A stretch of DNA of 64,000 bases from Mesorhizobium loti (GCF_002858745.1 NZ_PJRO01000014.1:1-64000), one strand, 5' to 3'; shown: positions 49,060-58,572, counted from the first letter of the stretch. Notes: a model not told the origin generated them from the sequence alone. Made by a program: numbers and translations.

Positions 49060-50502
49060 CTAGGGGATATCGAAAGCAGGTGTGGATTGCACCGCCCGAT
49101 ACGGACGGTTTCGCGCAAAGTCAGCCGCGGCGCGCAAGGCTTTGATCCTCGTGGCGGAGACAACGGCGATTGCAATGAAAAAGAGGACGCCGGGGTCGGC
49201 GCTGCCACCCGACACCGAGTTGGCAATCATGCCAGCGATTGAGGCATTCCTGATGCTCATTACGACAGCAGCCGTCCCGGGTGCCACCCAGTCCTGCACG
49301 CCCCTCAACCCCCGGATCAGGACGCCGAGCAGCATCACCATCATCAGCGACCCAAAGAGGCCAAGCTGAGACAGCACCGCGATCGGCCAGCTCGATGCCC
49401 TCGAACTGCCGAAACCAACTCCAAGGCCACCTGTATCGACAAAAGACTGCAGGCTTTTGACGTTCCAATAGGTGCGCTCATGTCCAGACGCGGAACCAGC
49501 TTTGTTGATGATGGTGCTGTCGATAAGCCTGACGAAGGGATCTAGCGCGTCATCGCGGTAAAGACTGACGCTCATGATGCCGACCACACCCACCACCATG
49601 AGCAGGACAATCAATATCTCCTCGCGCTCTATTTTACCGCGGAGGACGGATGCCGACATTGAGATCACGACCGGAATGCACAGCAGGGCAAGGCCAACAT
49701 AGGCCGTCGAAGATGTCGATAGAGTGGTCAAAAAAAGCAGGATGACGGACAGCCACAGGGAAAGACGCGACTTGGTCCGTCTCCAGTAGGTATAGGAGAA
49801 TGCCAAGCAAGCCAGGGAAGCTCCGGCGAACGAAGAGGCTTCGGAAAAAGGCCCTGTAATGCGGGCGAAGCCAGCCTCATAGGCATTGCTTATTATCGCA
49901 TAGTTGGCGGTTCTGATTGGGGCGAGCATATCGCCGATCCCTGCATTCTTGCCGACAAAATCGACCACCCCCATGCCGGCATGCAGCCCACACCATAAGA
50001 AGAAACCCCGGCGTATCTGGTCGATCCTTTCGCCATGCAACAGCAGGGTGCAAAGCGCGATGGTCGTAAGCCCACCGAGAATGAAATAACCGGTTTGAGA
50101 GATATTGCCTGAGACCGGGGTCAGCGAAGCTTCCACGACGATACCGCGGATTTTCGATTGGACAAAGACGACCGTCTGCCCCGCAAAGAACCGCGGAAAA
50201 AGCCACGCTCCGATTATGGCGTAAACCATGAGGCTCGCGAGAATCCAGATTGGACGAATGCCCCCGAACACACTTCCAAGGTCGAGCCAAATGCGACGTC
50301 TCGCAGCGACGGCCACGATGAGCAAAGCCTCAAACATGGTGTAGATCAGCGGAGATGCCCCACCCAGGAAAGTGAGGGTCACGGCTGCTGTCGCTCCGAA
50401 TGCCTGGGACGCGATCAGCCCGACCATCAACATGCCCCGGGCATAGTAAGCAATGGCCAGAATAGCCACGCACACCAGCAGACCCGGCAAAGACACCTGC
50501 AT
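49060..50502 (-). CDS. O-antigen ligase/polymerase-like polytopic membrane protein
   Basis: A 480-residue protein with about eleven hydrophobic segments and a large periplasmic loop near residues 335-385. The motif TGPFSEASSFAGASLACLAF and the loop ending GGLGVGFGSSRASSWPIAVL resemble exopolysaccharide polymerases and WaaL/Wzy-type proteins (O-antigen ligase family, ExoQ-like). It probably polymerises or ligates the repeat units assembled by the surrounding glycosyltransferases. Convergent with the GT4-like gene; the ATG at 50502 begins the first membrane segment. Wzy and WaaL cannot be told apart from sequence alone. Confidence 0.78.
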   Translation of the reverse strand: MQVSLPGLLVCVAILAIAYYARGMLMVGLIASQAFGATAAVTLTFLGGASPLIYTMFEALLIVAVAARRRIWLDLGSVFGGIRPIWILASLMVYAIIGAWLFPRFFAGQTVVFVQSKIRGIVVEASLTPVSGNISQTGYFILGGLTTIALCTLLLHGERIDQIRRGFFLWCGLHAGMGVVDFVGKNAGIGDMLAPIRTANYAIISNAYEAGFARITGPFSEASSFAGASLACLAFSYTYWRRTKSRLSLWLSVILLFLTTLSTSSTAYVGLALLCIPVVISMSASVLRGKIEREEILIVLLMVVGVVGIMSVSLYRDDALDPFVRLIDSTIINKAGSASGHERTYWNVKSLQSFVDTGGLGVGFGSSRASSWPIAVLSQLGLFGSLMMVMLLGVLIRGLRGVQDWVAPGTAAVVMSIRNASIAGMIANSVSGGSADPGVLFFIAIAVVSATRIKALRAAADFARNRPYRAVQSTPAFDIP

Positions 50503-50989
50503 TGCTGATTGAGCCTCTCGCTCGGCTGACCCCGATGATCTTGACGTAAGGCGCTTCTCGACGACGACGCATCTTTCGACACGCCTGCATGCTCGGCAAG
50601 TGAGTCAAACGAGGTAGCCCTGCGTTCCGCAAGAAGTCGTAGGCCTTTTCCAACCAGCGCGACGCGGCGTTACGCATAGCGTTGAGACTGTGGCCACTTG
50701 GACGAGAGCAAAAGGTCCCACGTTGGACGGAGCGCGCGAGGTCGCACTTCCGACGGTTGACAATGCTTCGACGGCTTTTCGGACTCCAGCCGGCCCTATC
50801 CTGCAAACGGCTGACCCCAAGCTCGCGAGCGCCGACTAAAGAACGCCTCGACGGCGGGGAATGCCAAGCTTAAACAGTGGCTGCAGGCGCGTTTCTGCAT
50901 ACAATCGTTGGATGACGTTAATTGGAGACTGATCGAGTTCTGGGTATGGGCTGGGTTCTCCAGGCTCCGGCATGAGGAGTTTAAGCGGT
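50503..50989. other. Intergenic stretch without a recognisable gene
   Basis: About 490 bases. Open frames on both strands are short, Arg-rich and lack family features. It must hold the promoter of the leftward polymerase-like gene. No repeat or transposase fragment was recognised. Confidence 0.4.
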
Positions 50990-51208
50990 ATGACCACCCA
51001 AGTTGCGCATCGCGCATTTGGCCCTAAGCAGGTGGAGCAACTCAGGGAAATTTACGAACGGGCGCGGGCCGTGACGGCTCGGTATCCCGAGTCCCACGTT
51101 GCCAACAAAGCCGCCAGGAAGTTGATCGATGCCTTCGAAGCTGCAACTCGCAGTGAAGAAACAAGCCAACGCTGGCTGAATGAGATCGATCCACAGGGAA
51201 ACGCCTGA
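50990..51208 (+). CDS. Small hypothetical helical protein
   Basis: A 72-residue protein with a helical, charged sequence (FGPKQVEQLREIYERARAVT, then VANKAARKLIDAFEAATRSE). No family is recognised. ATG at 50990 has AGGAG about 10 bases upstream; another ATG at 50972 is in frame. Its amino acid composition and codon use are normal for the window, so I consider it plausibly real. Confidence 0.45.
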   Translation: MTTQVAHRAFGPKQVEQLREIYERARAVTARYPESHVANKAARKLIDAFEAATRSEETSQRWLNEIDPQGNA

Positions 51209-51793
51209 CGTCCAGGCAAATTTCTGTCAACGTCCAACCGCCTGACGGCGATGCCGGCAGGCGGATTCCATCTGATCCGGTCACATCGGAGCGATAGGGG
51301 AGCCACTCGGGGGCTGGACGGGCGGCCCCCCTATCCTGTCTCGAATTATCCGTAGACAGACCCCGTCACCCGGGCAGACGCAGGCACACTGATGTTCGTC
51401 TCGGCCGACGTATGCCGTCAACGAAGCCTTTGGGCTGAGATGCCGCAGAGGCCACTCGGCCTATCATCCGCCCTTCGGATGAACATAGTGGCTCTCTTTG
51501 CATGCTGGTTTGCGAACTGAGCCTGTCAGCCCAACACCCGTAGTTCTCCTCGCGGCTGCGGCAGCCTAAAGTTTTTTTTTTTACAAAATTAACTTAGGTT
51601 AGCGACCGTTTGTTAAGCATAAACTATTCAATTCTAGGTGGCGTAGGGAGAAGCGGGCGGGCGCTTTAAGTTGCATAAGTCCGACTGTGTATTCACGGGC
51701 TGCTTAGAAAACTTCAAAAATATCCGGGAATTTGAGGAGGTTATAACGGGCCGCCATGATGGCGACCCGTATGGGCGAAAATGGGGTATTAGT
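51209..51793. other. Long non-coding stretch upstream of the LuxR-type gene
   Basis: About 585 bases with no credible gene. The right part (51570-51640) is strikingly A/T-rich, with an 11-T tract and TTAA-rich sequence, probably the promoter area of the regulator. A hairpin followed by the T-tract (51554-51582) looks like a terminator with no annotated gene before it. Confidence 0.45.
51554..51582 (+). terminator. Orphan Rho-independent terminator-like element
   Basis: GGCTG-CGG-CAGCC hairpin, then TAAAG and eleven T residues. The nearest upstream gene on this strand ends 345 bases earlier, so it may end an unannotated small RNA or a long 3' untranslated region. The five-base gap between stem and T-tract weakens the call. 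Confidence 0.4.
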
Positions 51794-52552
51794 ATGAGTT
51801 CTGCAATCGGACTGCATAATTTCGTTTCGACAAATCAATCAGAAATCTCGTCGAACAGTACTGGAAGAGGCAACGAACAAGCAGACAGAGAATGCCTTCT
51901 TATTCTGGACGGAAGGGCCTTGGACCGGGAATGCCTGGCTGGTGCCCTTGAGGACCATGACCTTGGCATGACAATTGCTGCCATGGGCACGATCGAAGAG
52001 TGGCGCACAAAGAAGGGTGCATACCCTCCCTTAACTGCCATTCTATTCAACCTTGGTGGACGCAAAATCACCGAACAAAGCAATGCGAATGAGATCAAGT
52101 TAATCTCATCAGAATTCAGCTCAGTTCCGGTGATACTGCTGGCTGACACAGAAGACCTGGCACAGATACTAACGGCCCTCGAATGCGGTGCACGCGGCTA
52201 CATCCCGACGTCCGTTGGCATCGATGTCTGCGTCGAAGCCGTCAACCTTGCGGCGGCGGGTGGCATTTTCGTACCGGCCAGCAGTGTGCTGCCGATGAGG
52301 CATCTGATCGCTTCAGGCAGCCGCGACACGCGTTCGCTGACGACGATGTTCACGCATCGGCAAGCGGAAGTGGCACAGGCGCTCCGGCGTGGTAAGGCGA
52401 ATAAGATTATAGCTCACGAACTGAACCTGCGCGAAAGCACTGTGAAGGTTCACATTCGAAACATCATGAGGAAACTGAAGGCGACCAACAGGACCGAGGT
52501 CGCTTATAAGGTCAACGACCTTTTCGGTGAAGGAGCGCCTGCTCAAGATTAA
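51794..52552 (+). CDS. LuxR/NarL-type transcriptional regulator with degenerate receiver domain
   Basis: A 252-residue regulator. Residues about 35-165 follow the receiver fold (CLLILDGRALDRECLAGALE, VPVILLADTEDLAQILTALE, CGARGYIPTSVGIDVCVEAV), but the phospho-acceptor position reads AILFNLGG (Asn instead of Asp) and the conserved Lys is missing. The C-terminal LuxR helix-turn-helix is intact: FTHRQAEVAQALRRGKANKI, IAHELNLRESTVKVHIRNIM, RKLKATNRTEVAYK. Phosphorylation-independent control is likely. Position inside the polysaccharide region suggests control of exopolysaccharide genes. The frame is open up to 51671. A hairpin terminator follows. Confidence 0.85.
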   Translation: MSSAIGLHNFVSTNQSEISSNSTGRGNEQADRECLLILDGRALDRECLAGALEDHDLGMTIAAMGTIEEWRTKKGAYPPLTAILFNLGGRKITEQSNANEIKLISSEFSSVPVILLADTEDLAQILTALECGARGYIPTSVGIDVCVEAVNLAAAGGIFVPASSVLPMRHLIASGSRDTRSLTTMFTHRQAEVAQALRRGKANKIIAHELNLRESTVKVHIRNIMRKLKATNRTEVAYKVNDLFGEGAPAQD

Positions 52553-52563
52553 TGGTGATTGAG

Positions 52564-52600
52564 ACGGTCTGCCGAGGGCTTCCCTCGACGGGCCGTTTTT
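52564..52600 (+). terminator. Rho-independent terminator after the LuxR-type gene
   Basis: Stem CGAGGG-CTT-CCCTCG extended by ACGGTC/GGCCGT and followed by TTTTT, 11 bases after the stop codon. Confidence 0.75.
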
Positions 52601-52835
52601 GCCCTTTCAACCAGGCAGCGGCTGTCGACGCTTTAAACGACAGACACGAGCGCTCGGCCGTCGGTAAAATCGAGTGCTGCCCGTCACCAGGATTTAAGCA
52701 CCCAGAGCAAGCACGTCGAAGTCATTCCTGAAGACTTCTGCCCCCAGCACCGACCAAAGCCCGCGCTGCCGAACCGGGGCTCGCCCTTTGGGCCCGGATT
52801 AATCCTTTTGGACACGATCTGCCGGCGGACGCGCC

Positions 52836-54263
52836 TCAACCGGGTGCCGGCATGTCCGAGGGTTCCCGCATGGCAGCATGCCGGGATTTGAATTCGCTTG
52901 AATTGACGATGCCCAAAGCGACCGCATCGCGCGTCATTGATCCTTTCCGCAACTGGCGGGCATAAGTTTCCAGCCCGTAATTGTCTGCTGGGCGGTTCAG
53001 CAACAGCAGGTAAAGAAAGCTGACATAGGCGCGATCCGTGAGGCCGATCGCGGCGTATTTGGCCTCGAATTCCTTGGAGCGGATGATTTCCATGACCATG
53101 TCGACAACCCCGGCATCTCCACTCTCGAGTGCGTCAGACCAACGCTTCAAGCTGGCGGCGTCGCCGTCTTGGCCAAGGACTAGGCAATAAACAAAATGCA
53201 CCTGCCGGACATGGTTGGATCCATCGGCAGACTTGGCATCGGCATCGCAGTGCCGCTCCGGCTTGGGCAGCGGCCGCGGACCCCGGGTGATGTCGCGAAC
53301 GGCCATGTAGGCAGGTTTCGGTTCACCCGTTATCCATTTGCCACGGTTGTTGGCGGCAAGTCTGACCAGCCCCATGTTGGCTTCAAAGCTCGGAGCCCAA
53401 TAAGTCTCATCCAACAATTCGTAGATGTGCGCTGCTTCGACTTTGTACTTGTCTCGAAGTTCGGCCAGCCGCGTCATTGTTTGCTTGACGCCATCAGCCT
53501 GCTGCCGCTCGCTGCGCTGACTTCCGTTGGGGTTGTTGAATTCGGTGACCCAGATGGGCTTGCCGTAAGAGGAAATCTCGCGAAAAGCCCATTCAGGATC
53601 TTCCCCGTACATATGCCAGACCGAGATGTCCCAGGCGATTCCGTCCTGCTTCATTCGCGCAAAGGCGCCGGTATGGCCCCACCCAGCCGTGCCCATTGCC
53701 TTTCTTATGGTCGGGTCAATCGCCGTCATTCCGTCTGACAGACCTTTGAGTACGGCGCTCACCTTCACCCAGCGCGGGCCGTAGTAGTCGAGCACTTCAG
53801 TGCCAGCCGCAGTGCCCCACGCACAAGGATATTGCGATCCGTCATCGCGTTTTTCGCAGGGCTTTATGAGCGCGTAGATCTCCATCTCGTTGCCGAGTTC
53901 CCAAACGCGGATATCGCTCTTGAACCTGGAGCCAAGGGTGACCGCCAATTTCCGCGCTTCAGTATAGAGTTGATCCGGGTTGTGCTTTTCCAAATCCAGT
54001 CCGGGTGTAATCACGGGAAGGATTTCAATCCCTCTTTCTTTCCCAGCCTTCACGACGCTGGCAAGCTTATCCGCTTCATCTGCCGCGGTAACGTTGACCC
54101 GGTATGATTTCAGGCCGAGGTCTTTGACGAAATCGAGTTGTTTTTCGATTGGAACGTCCGGGTAGGAGATCACCGGATGGCCATTCACTCCCCAGAGCAA
54201 ATCGGCGGACGCCGGCGCGGACGCTGTCAGCAACACAGCAGCAGTGGCTGCGAAACGAAACAT
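52836..54263 (-). CDS. Secreted GH-A clan glycoside hydrolase-like protein with DUF4214-like C-terminus
   Basis: A 475-residue exported protein. The signal peptide is MFRFAATAAVLLTASAPASA. A TIM-barrel glycosidase spans about residues 22-330, with the acid/base Glu126 in VWELGNEMEIY and the nucleophile Glu241 in PIWVTEFNNPNG, the Asn-Glu/Glu pattern of clan GH-A (family 39-like). Residues about 350-460 look like a DUF4214 domain (YCLVLGQDGDAASLKRWSDA, then VSFLYLLLLNRPADNYGLET). It may trim or release the exopolysaccharide made by this cluster. GGAGG is 10 bases before ATG 54263 but only 1 base before ATG 54272, so the former is preferred. Confidence 0.83.
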   Translation of the reverse strand: MFRFAATAAVLLTASAPASADLLWGVNGHPVISYPDVPIEKQLDFVKDLGLKSYRVNVTAADEADKLASVVKAGKERGIEILPVITPGLDLEKHNPDQLYTEARKLAVTLGSRFKSDIRVWELGNEMEIYALIKPCEKRDDGSQYPCAWGTAAGTEVLDYYGPRWVKVSAVLKGLSDGMTAIDPTIRKAMGTAGWGHTGAFARMKQDGIAWDISVWHMYGEDPEWAFREISSYGKPIWVTEFNNPNGSQRSERQQADGVKQTMTRLAELRDKYKVEAAHIYELLDETYWAPSFEANMGLVRLAANNRGKWITGEPKPAYMAVRDITRGPRPLPKPERHCDADAKSADGSNHVRQVHFVYCLVLGQDGDAASLKRWSDALESGDAGVVDMVMEIIRSKEFEAKYAAIGLTDRAYVSFLYLLLLNRPADNYGLETYARQLRKGSMTRDAVALGIVNSSEFKSRHAAMREPSDMPAPG

Positions 54264-54510
54264 GGCAATCATGCCTCCCTACACGACATTCGATGTTTGA
54301 ATAGTCGGAACTGCGGGGGGCGGAAGCAATTTGCCTATATGGGCATGTAAAGCTTCCGCGTACCTCTTTTGAGGGCGGAGACCTAGCCATCAGGCGGCAT
54401 GGCCTTTTGACTGCAATTGCCCCGATTCAGCCCCCAGACGTGTTGGGCTGCCTAAGATGAAGCGAATTGATAAGCGCCCCGGTAACAGGGCAACTGAACC
54501 GCGCGATCGA

Positions 54511-55779
54511 TTACTCGTAGAATTCCCCGAAATCCGCATCGACCTGGATCATGAGCTCGAGATAATTCCACGCGATCCAGCGCCAGGAATAACTGCTCGC
54601 CCTGGCATGCCCCTTGTCAACCATTCGCTGGCGCAGGTCAGGGTCGACTATCAATTGGCGAATGTGTTCGGCCCATGAACAGACCTCGTCAGGATCCGCA
54701 TAGAGCGCCGAGTCTCCGCAGATCTCAGGCAGACAAGGTGAAGTCGACACTATGACCGGGCAACCCGAAGCCATCGCCTCGACAGCGGGCAGCCCAAAAC
54801 CTTCGATCCGTGATGGAAACAGGAAGCAAAGGGCGCCTTCGAGTGCCTTTTTGAAGTCGTCATCGCTTATGCGCCCAAGAAGAATGATGTTCGCCGGCAT
54901 TTCCGGGACGTGCCGTAGGATCGCGGTCTCGTCGACATCGCCTGGCATCCAGAGGTCGAGACCCATTTCGTCCAGTAACGGGGCAAGTTCAGCAAGAAGC
55001 CCCATGTTCTTGTATTCCTGATCTCCTCGGCCAAGGCAAAGGACATATGGTCTGCGCCGATTGACGGCCAAGGTAGATTTTGTTGCATCCCACTTCTTCG
55101 CATGATCGCTGCCGTTGTAGGTAACGACGATGTTTTCCTCGCGTGCAATCCCGAACTCAACCAGGTGCCTGCGTGAGAGCTGCGAAACCGTCGTGATCCG
55201 TGCGGCCCGCCTACCCAGCAGCGGAAGAACGATGCGGTGCGCCCAACGGAATCCTCGCGCGTAGCTCGAGGGCATCAGTCTTGTGTGCATGTCATGGATA
55301 CATGCAATGTGACGTCTGAGCACGACTGGTGCGAGGTTACAAAAGCTTAGCAGTCCCCCGGGCACATGCCAGGGCAACTGTGCCTGAACCCAGAACTGAG
55401 GTAGTCGGGGCCTGTTGAACTCAGGAACGACCCGCACCGGTATAGCCTTCAGTGGAAGAGGTTCGGCCAGTGGACGTGGCACCACGAGATCGATTTCCAG
55501 GTCATGGCTGAGGGGATGCCCTTCTGAAATGAGGGCATCGAGTGCCATCGTCACCTCGCGAGCGTAACGCGCTATCCCATTGCGTCGAAGTAGGGTGAAG
55601 TCTCCGTTTATTGTCCAGCGCCGTCTGGGCAGCTCGAAGTCCATCAATGTCCGGTCGCAATGATCAATCAGATATTGGGAGACCCCAGGAAGCGACCGTG
55701 CCGATGCTGCGGCAACGCTGTTTCCGTTCAAATGCCCGCCTCGCCCCACCGGCACCGCATTGAGTTCGGATTTGCCCAT
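54511..55779 (-). CDS. Glycosyltransferase family 4 protein
   Basis: A 422-residue GT-B glycosyltransferase. The C-terminal half has VLCLGRGDQEYKNMGLLAEL, NIILLGRISDDDFKKALEGA and LFPSRIEGFGLPAVEAMASG with the EGFGxPxxE nucleotide-sugar motif. The N-terminal half starts with a 50-residue extension and then RRWTINGDFTLLRRNGIARY, which parallels the N-terminus of the divergently encoded transferase at 55970. No signal peptide or membrane helix. GGAGG precedes the ATG at 55779. It probably adds one sugar of the repeat unit; donor unknown. Confidence 0.9.
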   Translation of the reverse strand: MGKSELNAVPVGRGGHLNGNSVAAASARSLPGVSQYLIDHCDRTLMDFELPRRRWTINGDFTLLRRNGIARYAREVTMALDALISEGHPLSHDLEIDLVVPRPLAEPLPLKAIPVRVVPEFNRPRLPQFWVQAQLPWHVPGGLLSFCNLAPVVLRRHIACIHDMHTRLMPSSYARGFRWAHRIVLPLLGRRAARITTVSQLSRRHLVEFGIAREENIVVTYNGSDHAKKWDATKSTLAVNRRRPYVLCLGRGDQEYKNMGLLAELAPLLDEMGLDLWMPGDVDETAILRHVPEMPANIILLGRISDDDFKKALEGALCFLFPSRIEGFGLPAVEAMASGCPVIVSTSPCLPEICGDSALYADPDEVCSWAEHIRQLIVDPDLRQRMVDKGHARASSYSWRWIAWNYLELMIQVDADFGEFYE

Positions 55780-55969
55780 CACCTTCCTCCGCCTTGCCGG
55801 ACCAGCAGCGAGACTAGCACTCCCGGAAACACAGCGGCCCTCAAACGTTTGAGGTAGTTTACCGTCTGTCCTCGCCTGGCTGGATGATCCTCAGCGCATC
55901 CAGATGACCCAATGGCCGTAGTGACCCCACGCGATCACGGCTTCAAACTAAGGACATCGCGAGGCTGAT

Positions 55970-57100
55970 ATGGCACGGTACTGGACGATCAACGGACGTT
56001 TCCTTTCCCAGCCGACGACGGGCGTTCAGCGTTACGCAAGAGAGATCGTCCGCTCGCTGGATGCGCTGGTCGCCGAGCGAGTTCCCCTCACCCATGGACT
56101 TGAGCTCAGGCTTCACTGCCCACCGGGCAGTTCGGACTTCCCGCTCAATTCCATCGAATACTGCAAGATCGGCGGCACGGGTGGGCATCTGTGGGAGCAG
56201 ACCAAGCTGGCTGCCTCGTCGCACGGCGGCGGGCTGCTCAGCCTGTGCAATACGGGGCCGCTCCTGTCACGCAAGCATATAGTCTGCATTCATGATGCAA
56301 ACGTCTGGAATGCCCCCCATAGCTATTCACTTGGCTTCAGGGCTTCGTACAAGGCGCTGCTCCCATGCCTCGGCAAAACGGCATGCAATATTTCGACGGT
56401 TTCCCATTTTTCGCGGACCGAACTGGTTCGGCGCGACATTGTCCCCTTGTGCAAGACCTTCGTTGCTCCCAACGGCCATGAACACGCCTTGAAGTGGAAA
56501 CCCGAACACTCGGCGGCGACAAGATTGGTCGCCTCGCGCGATACCATCGTCATGATCGGCAGCGCCGCGCCTCACAAGAACGTGGATCTCATTCTGGGCC
56601 TGGCCGACCGCCTTGGAAAAATTGGCCTGAAGATCGCGGTTGTCGGGATGTCGGATTCGCGTGTTTTCAATACAGGAGCGGCCAGGGCTGAAGTTCGAAA
56701 CATCCATTGGCTCGGACGCATTGGCGACAGCGAGTTGGCCGCGCTGCTGATGGACTCGCTTTGCCTGGCGTTTCCTTCACTTACCGAAGGCTTCGGCCTG
56801 CCGGTTGTCGAGGCGATGGCCCTCGGCTGCCCGGTGGTGGTGTCCGATCGCGCCAGCCTCCCGGAAGTCTGCGGAAATGCGGCACTGTATGCCCCAGCCG
56901 ACAACCCGCACGCATGGCTCGATCGTTTCATGAGCCTCCGCAACTCCAAAGCCCTGCGCCTGCAGCTGACGGCAAAGGGAAAAGCCAGAGCCTTGGCATA
57001 TTGCTGGAGGACGAGCGCCTTGCGTTACCTAGAGGCGATGGCTGTTGCTGACGGCATCGACACCGAAACCAGAATCGTTCGGTTACGTGAGTTCACATGA
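55970..57100 (+). CDS. Glycosyltransferase family 4 protein, paralogue of the divergent neighbour
   Basis: A 376-residue GT-B enzyme. It starts MARYWTINGRFLSQPTTGVQ and RYAREIVRSLDALVAERVPL, close to the corresponding part of the 54511-55779 protein. The donor-binding region has VMIGSAAPHKNVDLILGLAD, NIHWLGRIGDSELAALLMDS and AFPSLTEGFGLPVVEAMALG. The two genes are divergent and 190 bases apart. Its 3' end overlaps the convergent transferase gene by 8 bases. Sugar specificity unknown. Confidence 0.9.
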   Translation: MARYWTINGRFLSQPTTGVQRYAREIVRSLDALVAERVPLTHGLELRLHCPPGSSDFPLNSIEYCKIGGTGGHLWEQTKLAASSHGGGLLSLCNTGPLLSRKHIVCIHDANVWNAPHSYSLGFRASYKALLPCLGKTACNISTVSHFSRTELVRRDIVPLCKTFVAPNGHEHALKWKPEHSAATRLVASRDTIVMIGSAAPHKNVDLILGLADRLGKIGLKIAVVGMSDSRVFNTGAARAEVRNIHWLGRIGDSELAALLMDSLCLAFPSLTEGFGLPVVEAMALGCPVVVSDRASLPEVCGNAALYAPADNPHAWLDRFMSLRNSKALRLQLTAKGKARALAYCWRTSALRYLEAMAVADGIDTETRIVRLREFT

Positions 57101-58325
57101 TCCCGTGAAGTGCTTGGACGGCTCCGATCGACTCCAAAAAGGCCCGGTCGAAATTCTCTTCCGAGAAACGCTGTGCGTTCCTGGTGCAGGCTTGCGCCGT
57201 GATGAGGTGACTATTTCCCTCGAACCGCTCGATCGCCTCTTTCAGGTCTTCAATGGTTTGAGTCTTGAATAGTATGCCGGTTGGGTCAGGATCTGTCCCT
57301 AGGCGCCGGACGATATCGGCGGCGCCGCCTCGACCGAATGCGATCAGCGGCGTTCCACAGGCCTGCGCCTCGGCAAGCGCTATGCCAAAGTCCTCGCAAC
57401 CGGCGAAGACCATCGCCTTCGCCCGAGCGAGCGTATCAACGTATTCCTTGCGAGGAAGGAACCCCGAAAAAGTGATATTCGGACCGGCCAGTGACCGTAG
57501 AGTGGCTGATTGCTGCCCCTCTCCGACTATAATCAGCCGTCGCGACGGCATCTCATTGAAGGCTCTGATCACCAGGTCGGTGCGCTTGTAGGGAGCGAGG
57601 AACGACGCCGAGACGTAGTAGTCATCCTTGTCCTCGACGCAGGGGAGTTCCTTCAGGCAGACCGGCGGGAAAACAACACGCGCGTCACGCCCATAGATAT
57701 GCTGAATTCGGGAGCGGACATAGTTTGAATTTGCCAGCATCAGGTCCGGGCCGTGAGCGGTTCTCGTATCCCACGTTCTCAGACGATGCAGCATGTAGCG
57801 GTAGAGCATTCCCTTTGGCCCGAAACCAAGCTTGCCCTGCTGAAGATAAGAGAACTGCTCGTCCCAGGCATAGCGGACGGGGCTGTGCACGTAACACAGA
57901 TGCGGCTGATCGGGTCTTGTAATCACCCCCCGCGAAAATGCGGCCGAAGACGAGATCACGGTGTCATAACCGGTAACGTCGAACTGCTCGATCAGGAAGG
58001 GGCAGAGGAAAAAGAGGGACCGGTAGAATTTCTCGATCATCGGAATCCGGTTGACCGCAGAAGTGTGGAATTCCACGTCGCGGAAATATTGCTCCTTCAC
58101 CTCAGCCGGGAGGAAATCGAAAAGTGTGAACACCTCTGCATTGGGGAACTGCTTGCAGATTTGCGCCAAAACGCGCTCGCCGCCTCGAAAATTTGGGCAC
58201 CAGTCATGGACGACCGCGATCCTGCCATATCTGTCGACAGCGCCTGCCGAAGTAGCAGGAAATTCCTCAATGGGCATTTCGACCTTGGCGGCGATCGCCA
58301 GGTCGGAAGAGCGTTCATGGAGCAT
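57093..58325 (-). CDS. Glycosyltransferase family 4 protein (WbaZ-like)
   Basis: A 410-residue enzyme. It has the N-terminal pattern IAVVHDWCPNFRGGERVLAQ of the family-4 branch that includes mannosyl- and rhamnosyl-transferases (GGxERV glycine loop). The middle reads CYVHSPVRYAWDEQFSYLQQ and the C-terminus has FLAPYKRTDLVIRAFNEMPS, RRLIIVGEGQQSATLRSLAG and FGIALAEAQACGTPLIAFGR. The last is the family's catalytic/donor motif with DFGIxxxE rather than EGFG. The first 30 residues are an extension. Convergent overlap with the preceding gene; divergent from the GT2 gene. Confidence 0.9.
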   Translation of the reverse strand: MLHERSSDLAIAAKVEMPIEEFPATSAGAVDRYGRIAVVHDWCPNFRGGERVLAQICKQFPNAEVFTLFDFLPAEVKEQYFRDVEFHTSAVNRIPMIEKFYRSLFFLCPFLIEQFDVTGYDTVISSSAAFSRGVITRPDQPHLCYVHSPVRYAWDEQFSYLQQGKLGFGPKGMLYRYMLHRLRTWDTRTAHGPDLMLANSNYVRSRIQHIYGRDARVVFPPVCLKELPCVEDKDDYYVSASFLAPYKRTDLVIRAFNEMPSRRLIIVGEGQQSATLRSLAGPNITFSGFLPRKEYVDTLARAKAMVFAGCEDFGIALAEAQACGTPLIAFGRGGAADIVRRLGTDPDPTGILFKTQTIEDLKEAIERFEGNSHLITAQACTRNAQRFSEENFDRAFLESIGAVQALHGIM

Positions 58326-58572
58326 GATTCTTCCCTTCCTCCGTGAGGTTCCCAGTTTCCGTTTCGTCCCATCACCCTCGCAAGTTGTCCGATCGATCCC
58401 AGATTGCTCCCGTCGAATGTCTGCCTACTGCTTATGGTTGTGAGCCGCACGCAGGAGATACGTCGACAGCATGTACTCGGAGGTAGATGGAGCCAGTCGG
58501 ACCCACTTTTATGCAGGCTGTTTGAGCCCTCACCTCGTCATAGGCTTAGAAGGAGTGACGCCTGGACAAGCA

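Noticed and set aside
51671..51793. N-terminal extension of the LuxR-type regulator (TTG at 51671)
   Set aside because: The extra 41 residues look unlike a receiver domain and lack a good ribosome binding site; the ATG at 51794 is preferred, though not proven.
46392..52800. Search for a direct repeat of the tRNA 3' end marking the other island boundary
   Set aside because: I saw no convincing second copy of the tRNA 3' end by eye within the window; the far end, if any, may lie outside it.
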